Below are positions 47,242 through 55,963 of a stretch of 64,000 bases of DNA, piece by piece (position 1 is the first letter of the stretch; each line of letters opens with the position of its first letter). Where the stretch lies: assembly GCA_965243165.1 (NCBI GenBank), contig OZ251535.1:2666001-2730000 (forward strand). Reading direction: 5' to 3'. The stretch comes from CATQHD01 sp965243165. GTDB lineage: Bacteria > Actinomycetota > Acidimicrobiia > Spongiisociales > Spongiisociaceae. The notes beneath the pieces were generated by a model, which ran no database searches, had not been told where the DNA came from, and was given only the letters and a program-made list of their open reading frames with translations. Made by a program: the position numbers and the translations under genes.

Positions 47242-47769
47242 TCAGGGTTCCTTGGGGGCTTTCTTTCTGAGGGTTCGCAGCCAACGCCGCCATCCTTTGG
47301 GCTCAGCGGGTTCCGGGCTGGATTCTATCGGATCCGGCTGATCCGCCGACTGGCTCCAAGCGAAGGGCATCCGGTCTCTCACCAATACGGCGGTTCCATC
47401 CGGGTCGGCGTCCAGCCACCCGGCGGCCTGCCCCTCCTCCATCATCCGCCAGATACGGGCCGCGGGCGCGGGAAATAAGACAGCCAGCGCTTCTTCCAGT
47501 TCTCCAACCGTCCGATCCAACCTGATCCTCGGGCTCCACTCCTCCGTTGTGTACAAACACATGCAGATCACCAGCTCCCACTCCCAGATCGGTCCGTTCC
47601 AGAAACCGGGTTCAGTCAACTCCTCTGGAAGGCCGTTGAGCGCGTCGAGGCAATACCACTTGCCGCACGTTGTACACGCCGACAGGCCGCTGTCCGACTT
47701 GGGCACCGCCCGCGCCAGGCGCGCCCGGGAGACAGAACCGTCTATCCGTTTGTTACGAGGCCGCGCCAT
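47242..47769 (-). CDS. Hypothetical protein with a Cys-x2-Cys motif
   Basis: 175 residues, not recognised. An Arg/Lys-rich start is followed by SACTTCGKWYCLDAL, a possible half zinc site. Next is a Trp-rich segment (FWNGPIWEWELVICMCLY), a helical part (VGELEEALAVLFPAPAARIWRMMEEGQAAGWL) with winged-helix flavour, and a basic C-terminal tail. GGGGGAG precedes the ATG. The start overlaps the 3' end of the aminotransferase gene by 17 bases, so it is probably the last gene of that operon. It is convergent with the LRR gene. Confidence 0.6.
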   Translation of the reverse strand: MARPRNKRIDGSVSRARLARAVPKSDSGLSACTTCGKWYCLDALNGLPEELTEPGFWNGPIWEWELVICMCLYTTEEWSPRIRLDRTVGELEEALAVLFPAPAARIWRMMEEGQAAGWLDADPDGTAVLVRDRMPFAWSQSADQPDPIESSPEPAEPKGWRRWLRTLRKKAPKEP

Positions 47770-48967
47770 GCATCTCCCCCGCTTCTTCCTGTCCGCCGGT
47801 CTTTCCGACTGTAATCGACCTTTGCCGGCGCCGTCCGAAGCGGTCGATCCCTTCCAAGAGGCGGTCCACGTCGCCGGGGGTGTTGTAGAGATGGGGGTCG
47901 GCCCGCACCCGGTCGTCCTCAGAATATCCCCAGACGTCCACCCCGACCGTCCGCAGACGGCGGCAGAGATCGACCGCGCCGCCGCAGCGGAAGGCCGTTA
48001 CCCCTCCCCGTTCGACCGGCGAGGAGGGGGTGAGAACTTCGATCCCGCGTTCCTCCAGCCCTTCGATGAGGCGCCCGGTCAGTTCCAGGACGTGGGACTC
48101 GACCGCGGGGAGCCCCGCTTCGAGGATGATGTCCACCCCGCGGCGGGCGGCGGCGGCGCAGGGCAGGGCGGCCAGCCCGATCTCGTGGCGCGCCCCGCCC
48201 GGACGGAAAAAGAGGGACTTCGGCCGGGGCGGGCTGTCGACGCAGTCGGCCCCCGCGTACCCGACATGGGGCGGCGTCAGTTCCGCCCGGATGCGGCGGC
48301 GGACGTAGAGGAAGCCGACGCCGGGCGGACCCAGCAGCCATTTCATCACGGTGCCCGCCAGGAAATCCACCCCGTCGCCTTCGGCGTCGATCACCGCCGC
48401 CCCCGCCGACTGGGCGGCGTCCACGATCAGGCGGGCGCCGGCCTCATGGGCGATGCCGGCCAGGGTCCGCAGGTCGTGGCGGAATCCGGTGCGGGCGTCG
48501 ATGTGGGAAACGATCACCGCCGCAGTCCGCCGGTCGACGACGGAAGCCACCCGCTCGGCGGCGGAGGCGTATGAACCGGCGGGCGCCTCCCGCACTCCCA
48601 CCTGGGTGCGGCCGGGCAGCAGCCAGGGCCAGACGGCGCTCGGATGGGAGGTCTCGTCGATGACGATGTTGGCGCCGGGAGAGGGGTCGATCATCTGGAC
48701 GGCCAGGTTGGAGGCGCGCGAGGTGTTGTCGACCAGGCTCACCCCGCCCGGATCGCCGCCGAGGACCGCAGCCAGCCCGGACCGCAACAGACCCCACTCC
48801 TCAAAGTAGCGGGCGCGGTGGTAGGCCGGGTCGAACATCCAGCGGTTGGTCCATTCGTCGAGGGCGGCCCGCACCGGAGAGGCCGCCGGGGCCAGCCCGC
48901 CTGCGAACAGGTAGGCGCGGGCCTCGGTGATCGGGAAGAGCGGACGGAAGCGGTCGGTCAGTTCCAC
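47753..48967 (-). CDS. Class V aminotransferase-like PLP enzyme
   Basis: 404 residues from GTG 48965-48967, which overlaps the stop of the ThDP-enzyme gene by 10 bases. Fold-type I features: SLVDNTSRASNLAV (PLP phosphate region), IVDAAQSAGAAVIDAEGDGVDF (Asp-x-Ala-Gln-Ser), and the Schiff-base Lys in LAGTVMKWLLGPPGVGFLYV. It belongs to the cysteine desulfurase/kynureninase-like superfamily but lacks a motif fixing the reaction. Tight coupling to a 2-oxo-acid-type ThDP enzyme suggests they act on the same intermediate, for example a transamination producing its 2-oxo acid; that is inference. Confidence 0.85.
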   Translation of the reverse strand: MELTDRFRPLFPITEARAYLFAGGLAPAASPVRAALDEWTNRWMFDPAYHRARYFEEWGLLRSGLAAVLGGDPGGVSLVDNTSRASNLAVQMIDPSPGANIVIDETSHPSAVWPWLLPGRTQVGVREAPAGSYASAAERVASVVDRRTAAVIVSHIDARTGFRHDLRTLAGIAHEAGARLIVDAAQSAGAAVIDAEGDGVDFLAGTVMKWLLGPPGVGFLYVRRRIRAELTPPHVGYAGADCVDSPPRPKSLFFRPGGARHEIGLAALPCAAAARRGVDIILEAGLPAVESHVLELTGRLIEGLEERGIEVLTPSSPVERGGVTAFRCGGAVDLCRRLRTVGVDVWGYSEDDRVRADPHLYNTPGDVDRLLEGIDRFGRRRQRSITVGKTGGQEEAGEMHGAAS

Positions 48968-50592
48968 GCCGGAATCTCCACCAGGGTGGGGCCTTCGGTT
49001 TGGAGGGCCCGCTCCACCGCCCCGGCCAGGGCGCCGGGGTCGTCGGCCCGCGCCCATTCGGCGCCGTAGGCGGCGGCCAGGCGGGGCAGGTCGGGAACGT
49101 TGAGGTCGACCCCCAGCGGCTCGATGCCGCTCTCGATCATCAGGCGGCGGATCTCCCCGTAGGCGCGGTCGTTCCAGATCACCACCGGCAGGGAGATGCG
49201 GCGCTCGGCCGCCGCCGCCAGCTCCGGCATGGTGAACATGAAGCCCCCATCCCCGGTAAGCACCGCCGCCGCTCGTTCGGGCCGGGCGGTCTTGGCCCCC
49301 ACCGCCGCCGGAAGGGCGTAACCCAGCGTCCCCAGGCCGGACGGGTTCATCCAGGTGCGGGGGCCTGCCAGGTCGTAGAAGGGGAAGGCCCCGAAGCCCG
49401 CCGCCATCGCAACGTCCAGCGCCAGGCAGGAATCGTCGGGCATGGCCCGCCGCAGGGCCTCGATCCACGGAAGATAGGGCCGGCCCAGGGGCACCGCCTC
49501 CTCGCGGGCGACGGCGCGCACGGAGGCGGCCCACAAGGCGCCGCCGCGGGAGGCGGGGGGCAGCGCCGCTTCGAGCATCTCGAGGGCGGCGGCGGCGTCG
49601 CCTTCGACCGGGGCGTCCACCGGATGGTTGACTCCGAACTGCCCGGCGTCTATGTCGACCTGGATCAGAGGCCCCTCGAAGCGGGGCGGGCCCGCCCAGA
49701 AGTCGGCCGGGCTGAGTTCGGTTCCCACCGCCAGCACCGCATCGCGCCCTTCCAGGAAACCGGCCGCCGCCCCGTAGACCGCCAGGCCTGCGGAGAGCAG
49801 ATGGCGGGACGGCAGCGCCCCTTTGCCGTTCAGGGTGGTCACCACCGGAGCGTCGATGTGTTCGGCCAGCCGGACCACCCGGTCGGACGCGGCCTGGGCG
49901 CCGCCCCCGACGATCATCGCGGGCATCTCGGCCGAGGCGAGCAGGGCGGCGGCCCGCTCCACGGCTTTGTGGCCGGGGCGGGGCGGTGCGGCCTGGGGGG
50001 CGGGAGGAATCGGGGCGGCGGTCGGGGCTTCCTGCACGTCGACGGGGACGGCCAGGCACGCCGGACGGGGCCGCCCCGTCTGGAACCGGCGGAAGGCGTC
50101 GTGCACCGCCTGGGGGATGAGGTCGGGCGACCGGAGGAGGACGGAATGGTCGGTTACCCCCTCCAGCACGCTCTCCTGGGAACGCAGCTCATGGGAGTGG
50201 CCCAACCCGAGGCCTATGTCTTCGCTCACGATGTGGGCGGTTATGCAGAGCACGGGGATCGAGTCGGAATAGGCTTGGGCGAGCGCCGTGGCCGCGTTGG
50301 TCACGCCCGGCCCGGTCGTTACCAGGCACACTCCGGGCCGTCCGGTCGACCGGGCGTACCCGTCGGCCATGAAGGCCGCCCCCTGCTCGTGGCAGGCGGT
50401 GATGTGCTCGATACCCCCGATGGCGCCAAGCGCCCGGTAGATCTCCAGGGTGTGGGTGCTGGGGATGCCGAAGACATGGCGGACGCCGTTGACCCGGAGC
50501 GATTCGATCAATGCCTCGGCGCCGGTGATCGCAGACCTCCCCAGGAACGGGCTCGGCGCTCGGTCGATGCTCCTGTCCAAAGGCTGCGTCAT
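48958..50592 (-). CDS. Acetolactate-synthase-like ThDP-dependent enzyme
   Basis: 544 residues from ATG 50590-50592; an in-frame extension to 50724 lies in repeat A and is not credible. The PYR domain carries the catalytic Glu69 (ACHEQGAAFMADGYA). The central domain follows. The PP domain has the Mg-ThDP motif GDGGFMFTMPELAAAAERRISLPVVIWN. Members include acetolactate synthase, sulfoacetaldehyde acetyltransferase and 2-oxo-acid decarboxylases such as AruI. The HSHELRSQESVL segment faintly recalls the AruI branch, but no assignment is safe. No ilvN-like regulatory subunit is nearby, which argues against branched-chain amino acid synthesis. Confidence 0.87.
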   Translation of the reverse strand: MTQPLDRSIDRAPSPFLGRSAITGAEALIESLRVNGVRHVFGIPSTHTLEIYRALGAIGGIEHITACHEQGAAFMADGYARSTGRPGVCLVTTGPGVTNAATALAQAYSDSIPVLCITAHIVSEDIGLGLGHSHELRSQESVLEGVTDHSVLLRSPDLIPQAVHDAFRRFQTGRPRPACLAVPVDVQEAPTAAPIPPAPQAAPPRPGHKAVERAAALLASAEMPAMIVGGGAQAASDRVVRLAEHIDAPVVTTLNGKGALPSRHLLSAGLAVYGAAAGFLEGRDAVLAVGTELSPADFWAGPPRFEGPLIQVDIDAGQFGVNHPVDAPVEGDAAAALEMLEAALPPASRGGALWAASVRAVAREEAVPLGRPYLPWIEALRRAMPDDSCLALDVAMAAGFGAFPFYDLAGPRTWMNPSGLGTLGYALPAAVGAKTARPERAAAVLTGDGGFMFTMPELAAAAERRISLPVVIWNDRAYGEIRRLMIESGIEPLGVDLNVPDLPRLAAAYGAEWARADDPGALAGAVERALQTEGPTLVEIPAWN

Positions 50593-50647
50593 CTGCCCCG
50601 GCGGCGCCGAGCCTCGGCGGGGCGATGCCGCAATCGAAGCCTCGACA

Positions 50648-51025
50648 ATCCTAGATGTGCAGCTCCAAGGTTGCCTGACAAGAACCCTCGCGCTACCAAG
50701 TCTCGAAGGTTCATTCCAACCCAAAGGCCCCCGAGACCGCGAAAATCAGCCCCCGCCGCTGGCAAACCCGGGCCCATCCCCCACCGCCGCCTCCTTCAAC
50801 GAAAAACCGCCGGGCCGCACGAGGCCGCCCCCGGCCCGACGGGGCCGGACCGAACGGAATCCGTCTCTGACCGCCGCCCTCTCCAGAACTCGCGGCGGTG
50901 TTTGTGCTTCAGTCCAATAGGTATACCAAAATTCGGGGCTTCCGTCTAGGGGTACGTATGTTCGGGGAACTTTCGCGGACCCGACCGCTTCGAACCTCCG
51001 GCCTCACCCGGAGCGCCCGCCGCCT
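50648..51025 (+). repeat. Dispersed repeat family A, copy 3 (short form)
   Basis: From ATCCTAGATGTGCAGCTCCA to GACCCGACCGCTTCGA, in the 477-base gap between the ThDP enzyme and the NYN gene. It shares the start with the long form A1 but stops at the same point as A2, so the distal third is missing. Confidence 0.85.
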
Positions 51026-51069
51026 GTTGACGGAGATCAGCAAGCAGCGGACATGCCCGCGTGGGTTGG

Positions 51070-51564
51070 CTACGCGGCCAAATCCAGGTCGCCCCCCGGG
51101 AAGTACCAAACATTGCCGGCGGCGTCTTCAAGCTTGGACGACAGGCTCACTTGACGCGAAGCCACATCCACCGCAAGGCCTCTGGCGATGTATACCTCGA
51201 CCACAGGGGCAAAGTCGCCGTCGCCTGAGCCGATGATGATCCGATCGAATCGAGCCGCGATGGAACGAACGTCGTCCACCTGCTCGATGAGCGCGATGTC
51301 CGCACCGTTGGGCCCTCCCCTGGTGTACAGCTCGGCCGAAGGCCAGAACCACCGGATCAAGGGCTTGACCTGCTGGCCGACCTGCGGACTCGCGCCGATG
51401 ACGACCCTGTCACCGCTGGCCACCGGCCCCGTGTATCGGTAACATTCCAGCGCCTGGTAGAAGGCCAGCACCCCGGCCCTCGGCCCGCCCGCCAGATTCT
51501 CGATGTCGATCAGGTGGATAGTCTGACCGCCCGAAAAATGACTGTTCTTTCCTCTTGTGCCCAT
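51070..51564 (-). CDS. NYN domain protein (PIN-like putative RNase)
   Basis: 164 residues from ATG 51562-51564 with AAAGGAG upstream. Upstream in-frame sequence runs through a tandem repeat and is ignored. The core is a NYN/LabA-type fold with its acidic residues: IHLIDIENLAGG (Asp20), a middle NGADIALIEQVDDV, and IIIGSGDGDFAPVVEVYIARG. These four acidic positions would bind metal for RNA cleavage, as in PIN-like nucleases. The tail (SSKLEDAAGNVWYFPG) is typical of the family. It is preceded by the 28-base tandem array, which would lie in its transcript. Target unknown. Confidence 0.82.
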   Translation of the reverse strand: MGTRGKNSHFSGGQTIHLIDIENLAGGPRAGVLAFYQALECYRYTGPVASGDRVVIGASPQVGQQVKPLIRWFWPSAELYTRGGPNGADIALIEQVDDVRSIAARFDRIIIGSGDGDFAPVVEVYIARGLAVDVASRQVSLSSKLEDAAGNVWYFPGGDLDLAA

Positions 51565-51604
51565 CTCATTCTCCTTTCGTCGTTGACGGATGGGTGTTTG
51601 ACGC

Positions 51605-52012
51605 TTACTCACATTGCCTGGGCTGCTGTGATCGATGAGGCGCCATCGGTCGAATATGTTCGACGAGGCGCCATCGGTCGAATATGTTCGACGAGGCGCC
51701 ATCGGTCGAATATGTTCGACGAGGCGCCATCGGTCGAATATGTTCGATGAGGCGCCATCGGTCGAATATGTTCGATGAGGCGCCATCGGTCGAATATGTT
51801 CGATGAGGCGCCATCGGTCGAATATGTTCGATGAGGCGCCATCGGTCGAATATGTTCGATGAGGCGCCTTTGGTTGATACGCATTGATTATTCGCATATG
51901 GGGTGGTGCATTTCCAACCGATACTCGTTATGCTGTAACAAATGGCCAATGTATAACGCATGTATAGCAACCCGGATTGCAACTTCAGCAGAGCTGCTTC
52001 CACCGCCCTCAT
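51605..52012 (-). CDS. Possible small protein reading through the 28-base array
   Basis: 135 codons from ATG 52010-52012. Supporting evidence is a strong AAGGAG site 6 bases before the ATG and a unique N-terminus of 48 residues with a hydrophobic stretch (LLYMRYTLAICYSITSIGW). The remainder is a translation of the 28-base repeat: a 28-residue period with three different readings of the unit. Any minus-strand frame is open across the array, so openness there proves nothing. It may be a leader peptide for the NYN gene, 41 bases downstream, or no gene. Confidence 0.35.
   Translation of the reverse strand: MRAVEAALLKLQSGLLYMRYTLAICYSITSIGWKCTTPYANNQCVSTKGASSNIFDRWRLIEHIRPMAPHRTYSTDGASSNIFDRWRLIEHIRPMAPRRTYSTDGASSNIFDRWRLVEHIRPMAPHRSQQPRQCE
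51637..51868. repeat. Array of eight 28-base tandem repeats plus a partial ninth
   Basis: Units of 28 bases start at 51637, 51665, 51693, 51721, 51749, 51777, 51805 and 51833, with a truncated unit at 51861. They are identical except the last base (C in the first three, T in the rest). Each holds GGCGCC and an inverted repeat around CGAATATGTTCG; on the minus strand this is a stem TCGAA/TTCGA with loop CATA. There are no spacers. It lies 72 bases upstream of the NYN start codon, in the same gene's presumed leader. Confidence 0.95.
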
Positions 52013-52060
52013 CTTGATCTCCTTCCAGAGGTAGTCAGGCGGGCATTATAGCACACTTTC

Positions 52061-52081
52061 TCCGAATAGTGGTAATTCGGA
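52061..52081. other. Perfect 7-base hairpin between the array ORF and the aminotransferase
   Basis: TCCGAAT and ATTCGGA with a 7-base loop, in an AT-richer stretch (52015-52179) that otherwise shows no gene. It lies upstream of the ATG at 52012, so it could belong to that promoter or leader. No T-run follows on either strand. Confidence 0.4.
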
Positions 52082-52179
52082 GGACGGGGAATCGGCGGAA
52101 GACCGACGGGGGGCTTTCGGAGGAGCCGACCAAGCCTGAATTATAAGATTCACCGATAGTTGAAATTACCAAATATGAC

Positions 52180-53499
52180 TTATCGTGGAGAATCGTTCAG
52201 GGCGGCGGAGAGGCCGTCGAACACGGCGGAGGCGGTTTTCAGCGCTTCGTCTATGTGGCGGTCCTCCATCACCGATGAGGTGGAGAGATAGGGGAAACCG
52301 AAGACGCCGCGGTTGGCGAAGGCCAGGGAGAGGCCGGTCATCAGCAGGGCGGCGCCGGGGAAATCTGCATCGGCCGCGCAGCTGGTGAGCGACCCGCCCC
52401 CCTCTGCCCGGAGCGGAAGGCCGCTCTTCTCCGCGGCGGCGGCCAGGCCCGACCGCAGGCGGCCGCCCAGCCGGTCGATCCGCTCATAGGCTTCCGGCGT
52501 CAGGAGGCGCAGAGCGGCCAACCCGGCGGCGGCGGTCAACGGGTTGGCGTTGAAGGTTCCCGCCAGGGCCACCTTCAAGTCTCCGAAGGGGTCGGTCACC
52601 GCCATGATTTCGGCCCGGCCCCCGAAAGCCCCCACCGGCAGACCGCCGCCGATCAGCTTGCCGAGGGCGGTCATGTCGGGGGCAACGCCGTACCGGCCTT
52701 GGGCGCCCCCCGGCCCCAGCCGCAGCGAGATCACCTCGTCGAAGAGGAGCAGCACCCCCGCCTCGGAGGTCGCTTCCCGCAAGGCTTCCAGGAAACCGGG
52801 CGGGGGCTCGGCGAAGCCGCCCGCCGAGCGGAAGGGCGTGAGGATCACCGCCGCCAGCCGCCCTGCGTGCTTCCTGACCAGGCGGGCCGCCCCCTCTGCA
52901 TCCCCCCACCGCCCCAACAGCACGTTCTCCGCCAGGTTGGCCGGAACCCCGCCGGTGCTCGGAACCGCCCCTCCGCCCCCCGGCCCGTGCATGAGCTCGA
53001 ATCCGTCGTAGGTGCCGTGATAGGCGCCGTCCAACTTCAGCACCGCATCCCGCCCGGTGTAGGCCCGGGCCACCTTCAACATATGCATGTTGGCCTCGGT
53101 GCCCGAGTTGGCGAACCGCACCCGCTCGATCGAAGGTGTCCGCCCGCAGATCGTCTCCGCCCATTCGACCTCGAGCGGGCCGTGCCCTCCCCAGGCGGTG
53201 CCCCGGGCGGCCTGGGCGCGCACCGCGGCCGTGATCTCGGGGTGGGCGTGGCCGTGGACCAGGGCGGTGGAGTTGTTGTTCAGGTCGAGCCGCCGCACGC
53301 CGTCGGCGTCCCAGATGTGAGGACCTTCGCCCCGCTCGAAGTAGAGGGGGTGGGGCTTGGTGGTGATCGAATAACGGGTGTCTCCGCCCGGCAGCACCCC
53401 TCCGCCCCGCTCGAACAGGGCCGCCGAGCGGGGGGTGAGGCGGCGGTATTCCTCCGCCGTTTCCGCATACCAGCGCCGGAGGCCCTCTCCCGCGCTCAT
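52180..53499 (-). CDS. Class III aminotransferase, glutamate-1-semialdehyde aminomutase-like
   Basis: 439 residues from ATG 53497-53499, whose ATGA overlaps the previous stop. The family start ALFERGGGVLPGGDTRYSI, the PLP-binding RFANSGTEANMHMLKVARAYTGRDAVLKLDGAYHGT region, LLLFDEVISLRLGPGG and the Schiff-base Lys in MTALGKLIGGGLPVGAFGGR are all present. This matches the HemL-like branch. A biosynthetic HemL role is unlikely because the neighbours are a phosphotriesterase-like hydrolase and an amidohydrolase; many such paralogues are omega-transaminases or aminomutases in catabolic clusters. Confidence 0.87.
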   Translation of the reverse strand: MSAGEGLRRWYAETAEEYRRLTPRSAALFERGGGVLPGGDTRYSITTKPHPLYFERGEGPHIWDADGVRRLDLNNNSTALVHGHAHPEITAAVRAQAARGTAWGGHGPLEVEWAETICGRTPSIERVRFANSGTEANMHMLKVARAYTGRDAVLKLDGAYHGTYDGFELMHGPGGGGAVPSTGGVPANLAENVLLGRWGDAEGAARLVRKHAGRLAAVILTPFRSAGGFAEPPPGFLEALREATSEAGVLLLFDEVISLRLGPGGAQGRYGVAPDMTALGKLIGGGLPVGAFGGRAEIMAVTDPFGDLKVALAGTFNANPLTAAAGLAALRLLTPEAYERIDRLGGRLRSGLAAAAEKSGLPLRAEGGGSLTSCAADADFPGAALLMTGLSLAFANRGVFGFPYLSTSSVMEDRHIDEALKTASAVFDGLSAALNDSPR

Positions 53500-54425
53500 C
53501 CGCCCGCCAGCCACCGCCGCGGGTTGTCCCGGGTCATCTCATCGATGAGCGGGGCGGGAACCCCCCGGCCGGCGAGGGCCGGAAGGAAGGTTTCGGACAG
53601 GTACACGAACCCGGTTCCGCCGTGCATCCGCAGCTGCCCGAACTTGCACACGTCGTGGGAGAGCATGATCCGGTTCGAGAAGCCCCGGTCCAGCAGCTCT
53701 CTGATCAGGTCGATGATCCGGCTCTCGAACTCCCCCATCCCCCGGTACTGGCCGCAGTTGTCGAACATTATGTACACGCCCCGCTCCAGCAGGCCCAGCA
53801 GGTAGCGGAGGTGGGGGTAGGCCTCGCAGTGGGCCACCGCAACCCGGCCTAGGTCGGCTCCCTCCTCCTCGAGGATGGTCAGCTGTTCGGGGGCGACGGG
53901 GCCGACGGCGTGGAGCGCCCCCAAGGCCAGGCCGGTGGCGCGGTGCGCCCGAGCGGCCGCCCGCAGCACCCGCTCTTCGGCGGGCGACACCCAAGACTTC
54001 TCCGAGCCGATCTCGCCGATCACCCCCGGCCTGATCCCGGTTTCCCCCGCCCCCTCGGTTATCTCCCGGATCAGCTCCTCGGCCAGGTCGCCCGCCGGAC
54101 GCCGGTCGATCCGCTCCTCCGGCAGGTAGTAGTTCTGGCGGTACCAGCCGCAGCCCATGACGATATGAACCCCGGTGCGCTCCGACAGAGCCGCCAGGCG
54201 CTCCGGCGACCGTCCGTTGTCGGGGACGCTCAGATCGAAGACGGCACCGCCCCCCAGCGCGGCGAAGGCCTCCACCTCGGCGGCCAGGACGTCGTCGTCG
54301 TCGAACTGGTCACCCCCCGCGTACCGGTAGTCGGCCTGCTGGAGACGGCAGTAGATGTGCTCGTGGGGCAGGGTGAAACCCAGCTCTGCGGCGGGGACCG
54401 GCCCCCTCACCGTCATGACCTCCAT
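53496..54425 (-). CDS. Phosphotriesterase-like amidohydrolase
   Basis: 309 residues from ATG 54423-54425; longer in-frame versions would enter the divergent gene. Metal ligands of the TIM-barrel amidohydrolase fold: H21-x-H23 (LPHEHIY), an acidic bridging region in IGEIGSEKSW where phosphotriesterases have a carboxylated Lys or a Glu, His in AVAHCEAYPH and the final Asp in LSHDVCKF. Relatives include lactonases and phosphotriesterases. It is translationally coupled to the aminotransferase and divergent from the amidohydrolase gene, 49 bases apart, so the promoters are shared. Confidence 0.85.
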   Translation of the reverse strand: MEVMTVRGPVPAAELGFTLPHEHIYCRLQQADYRYAGGDQFDDDDVLAAEVEAFAALGGGAVFDLSVPDNGRSPERLAALSERTGVHIVMGCGWYRQNYYLPEERIDRRPAGDLAEELIREITEGAGETGIRPGVIGEIGSEKSWVSPAEERVLRAAARAHRATGLALGALHAVGPVAPEQLTILEEEGADLGRVAVAHCEAYPHLRYLLGLLERGVYIMFDNCGQYRGMGEFESRIIDLIRELLDRGFSNRIMLSHDVCKFGQLRMHGGTGFVYLSETFLPALAGRGVPAPLIDEMTRDNPRRWLAGG

Positions 54426-54474
54426 GGGACAGGAATATACCGGCGGCGACCCGGCGGCGGCGTAGGCTGGAAGG

Positions 54475-55959
54475 GTGGAACGGATGCCTCCGGAGCCGAA
54501 ACCCAGGGGCGGCGGAAACACCGGCGGCGGCCCCGGCCTCTTGGCGGTCGACCTCCTGCTGCGCCATGGGCGGGTGATAACCATGGACCGGCGGCGGCGC
54601 ATCCTGGTGGACGGGGCGGTGGCGGTCCGCGACGGGCTGATCGCCATGGCCGGCCCCGACCGGGAAGTGTCCGCCGCGGTGGAAGCCGCCGCCGTCAGGA
54701 ACCTGGCGGGCGCCTTGGTACACCCCGGCCTGGTGGACGCCCACGCCCACGCCGGAAGCTCCGAGCTGAGCCGGGGCCTGGCCCCCAAAGACCACGCCGA
54801 CTACGGCGCCATCGACGAGCGGCTGTTCGCCTCCGCCGGCCCCGAGACCGACTACCTGGGAACTCTGCTGTCATGCATGGAGCTGGTGCGCAACGGAGTC
54901 ACCGCCTACGCCGACACGGGCGGGTCGTTCTTCTTGGAAGAGGCGGTGCGGGCGGTGGAGCAGGTGGGGATGCGGGGCATGCCCGGCCATGTGGTGCTCG
55001 ACGCCAGCCCGTCGGTTCCCGGCCGGGACACGTCATCCGGAGCGATGTCCGAGGAGGAAAGCGAAATGCTGCTCGCCCCCACCCGGGTGTGCGTGGAACG
55101 CTTGGAGGACCAGCTGGCCCGTTATCCCTTCCGGGGCGGGGGCCGGGTGCGGGGGGCGGTAACCATGTACGGATGCATGCGCTGCTCCGACGAGCTGTTG
55201 GTCGAGGCCCACGCGCTGGCGGACCGGGCCGGAGCGCCCATGATCATGCACCAGTCCTGGGATCCCGAAGAAGCGGCGGTGTCCGAAGCCCTGTACGGCC
55301 GCCGCCCCGTCCGGCACCTGGCCGACCTGGGGGTGCTGGACGGCAACCTCACCCTGGTCCACATGAACCAGCTCGACCCGTCCGAAGCGGAGCTGGCGGC
55401 GCAGGCGGGCGTCCGGGTGGTCCACTGCCCGGCGGCTTCGCTGCGGAGGGGAATGGGCGCCTTCCGCAACGGCTTGTTTCCCGAGATGCTGGCGATGGGG
55501 GCGCCGGTGGCGCTCGGTTCCGATGGATACAGCGGGCGGCGGGACCTGCTGCGCCAGGCCTATCTGGCGGCGGTGGGCTTCCGGGAGTTCCGGGGGGAGA
55601 TGCCGACCTTGACGGGCGAGGCGGTGCTGGAGATGGCCACCCTGCACGGCGCGGCGGCGCTGAACATGGAAGACGAGATCGGTTCCATCGAGGCGGGAAA
55701 GCGGGCCGACCTGGTGGTCCACTCCCTCGACCGCCCGGAGGCCTACCCCCGCTTCAAGGATCCGGTGGACAACCTGGTCTACTTCCGGGGGTCGAGCACG
55801 GTCGACTCTGTGTTCGTCGACGGCGAGGCCGTCCTCGACCGGGGCCGCTTCACCCGCTTCGACGACGAGCAGGCCTACCGCATGATCGACGAGGCCGCCG
55901 CCCGCTTCGAGGAGGGGGTCGGCCCCGCCCGGTATGCGGTCTGGCCCTTGGTCGAGTGA
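54475..55959 (+). CDS. Amidohydrolase, cytosine/guanine deaminase-chlorohydrolase type
   Basis: 494 residues from GTG 54475. The N-terminal beta-sandwich (LLLRHGRVITMD, VAVRDGLIAMAG) precedes the barrel with H90-x-H92 (VDAHAHAGSS). Later ligands are expected in MIMHQSW, VHMNQL and LGSDGYSGRRDLL. The C-terminal part has EIGSIEAGKRADLVV, the classic end of this superfamily (AtzA/TrzN, guanine deaminase, SsnA). A proline/glycine-rich N-terminal extension of about 20 residues is unusual. It is followed after 4 bases by the P450 gene. Confidence 0.87.
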   Translation: MERMPPEPKPRGGGNTGGGPGLLAVDLLLRHGRVITMDRRRRILVDGAVAVRDGLIAMAGPDREVSAAVEAAAVRNLAGALVHPGLVDAHAHAGSSELSRGLAPKDHADYGAIDERLFASAGPETDYLGTLLSCMELVRNGVTAYADTGGSFFLEEAVRAVEQVGMRGMPGHVVLDASPSVPGRDTSSGAMSEEESEMLLAPTRVCVERLEDQLARYPFRGGGRVRGAVTMYGCMRCSDELLVEAHALADRAGAPMIMHQSWDPEEAAVSEALYGRRPVRHLADLGVLDGNLTLVHMNQLDPSEAELAAQAGVRVVHCPAASLRRGMGAFRNGLFPEMLAMGAPVALGSDGYSGRRDLLRQAYLAAVGFREFRGEMPTLTGEAVLEMATLHGAAALNMEDEIGSIEAGKRADLVVHSLDRPEAYPRFKDPVDNLVYFRGSSTVDSVFVDGEAVLDRGRFTRFDDEQAYRMIDEAAARFEEGVGPARYAVWPLVE

Positions 55960-55963
55960 TCCG

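Noticed and set aside
51637..51868. 28-base repeats as a CRISPR array
   Set aside because: Repeat length and hairpin potential fit, but the units are directly adjacent with no spacers, and no cas genes are present.
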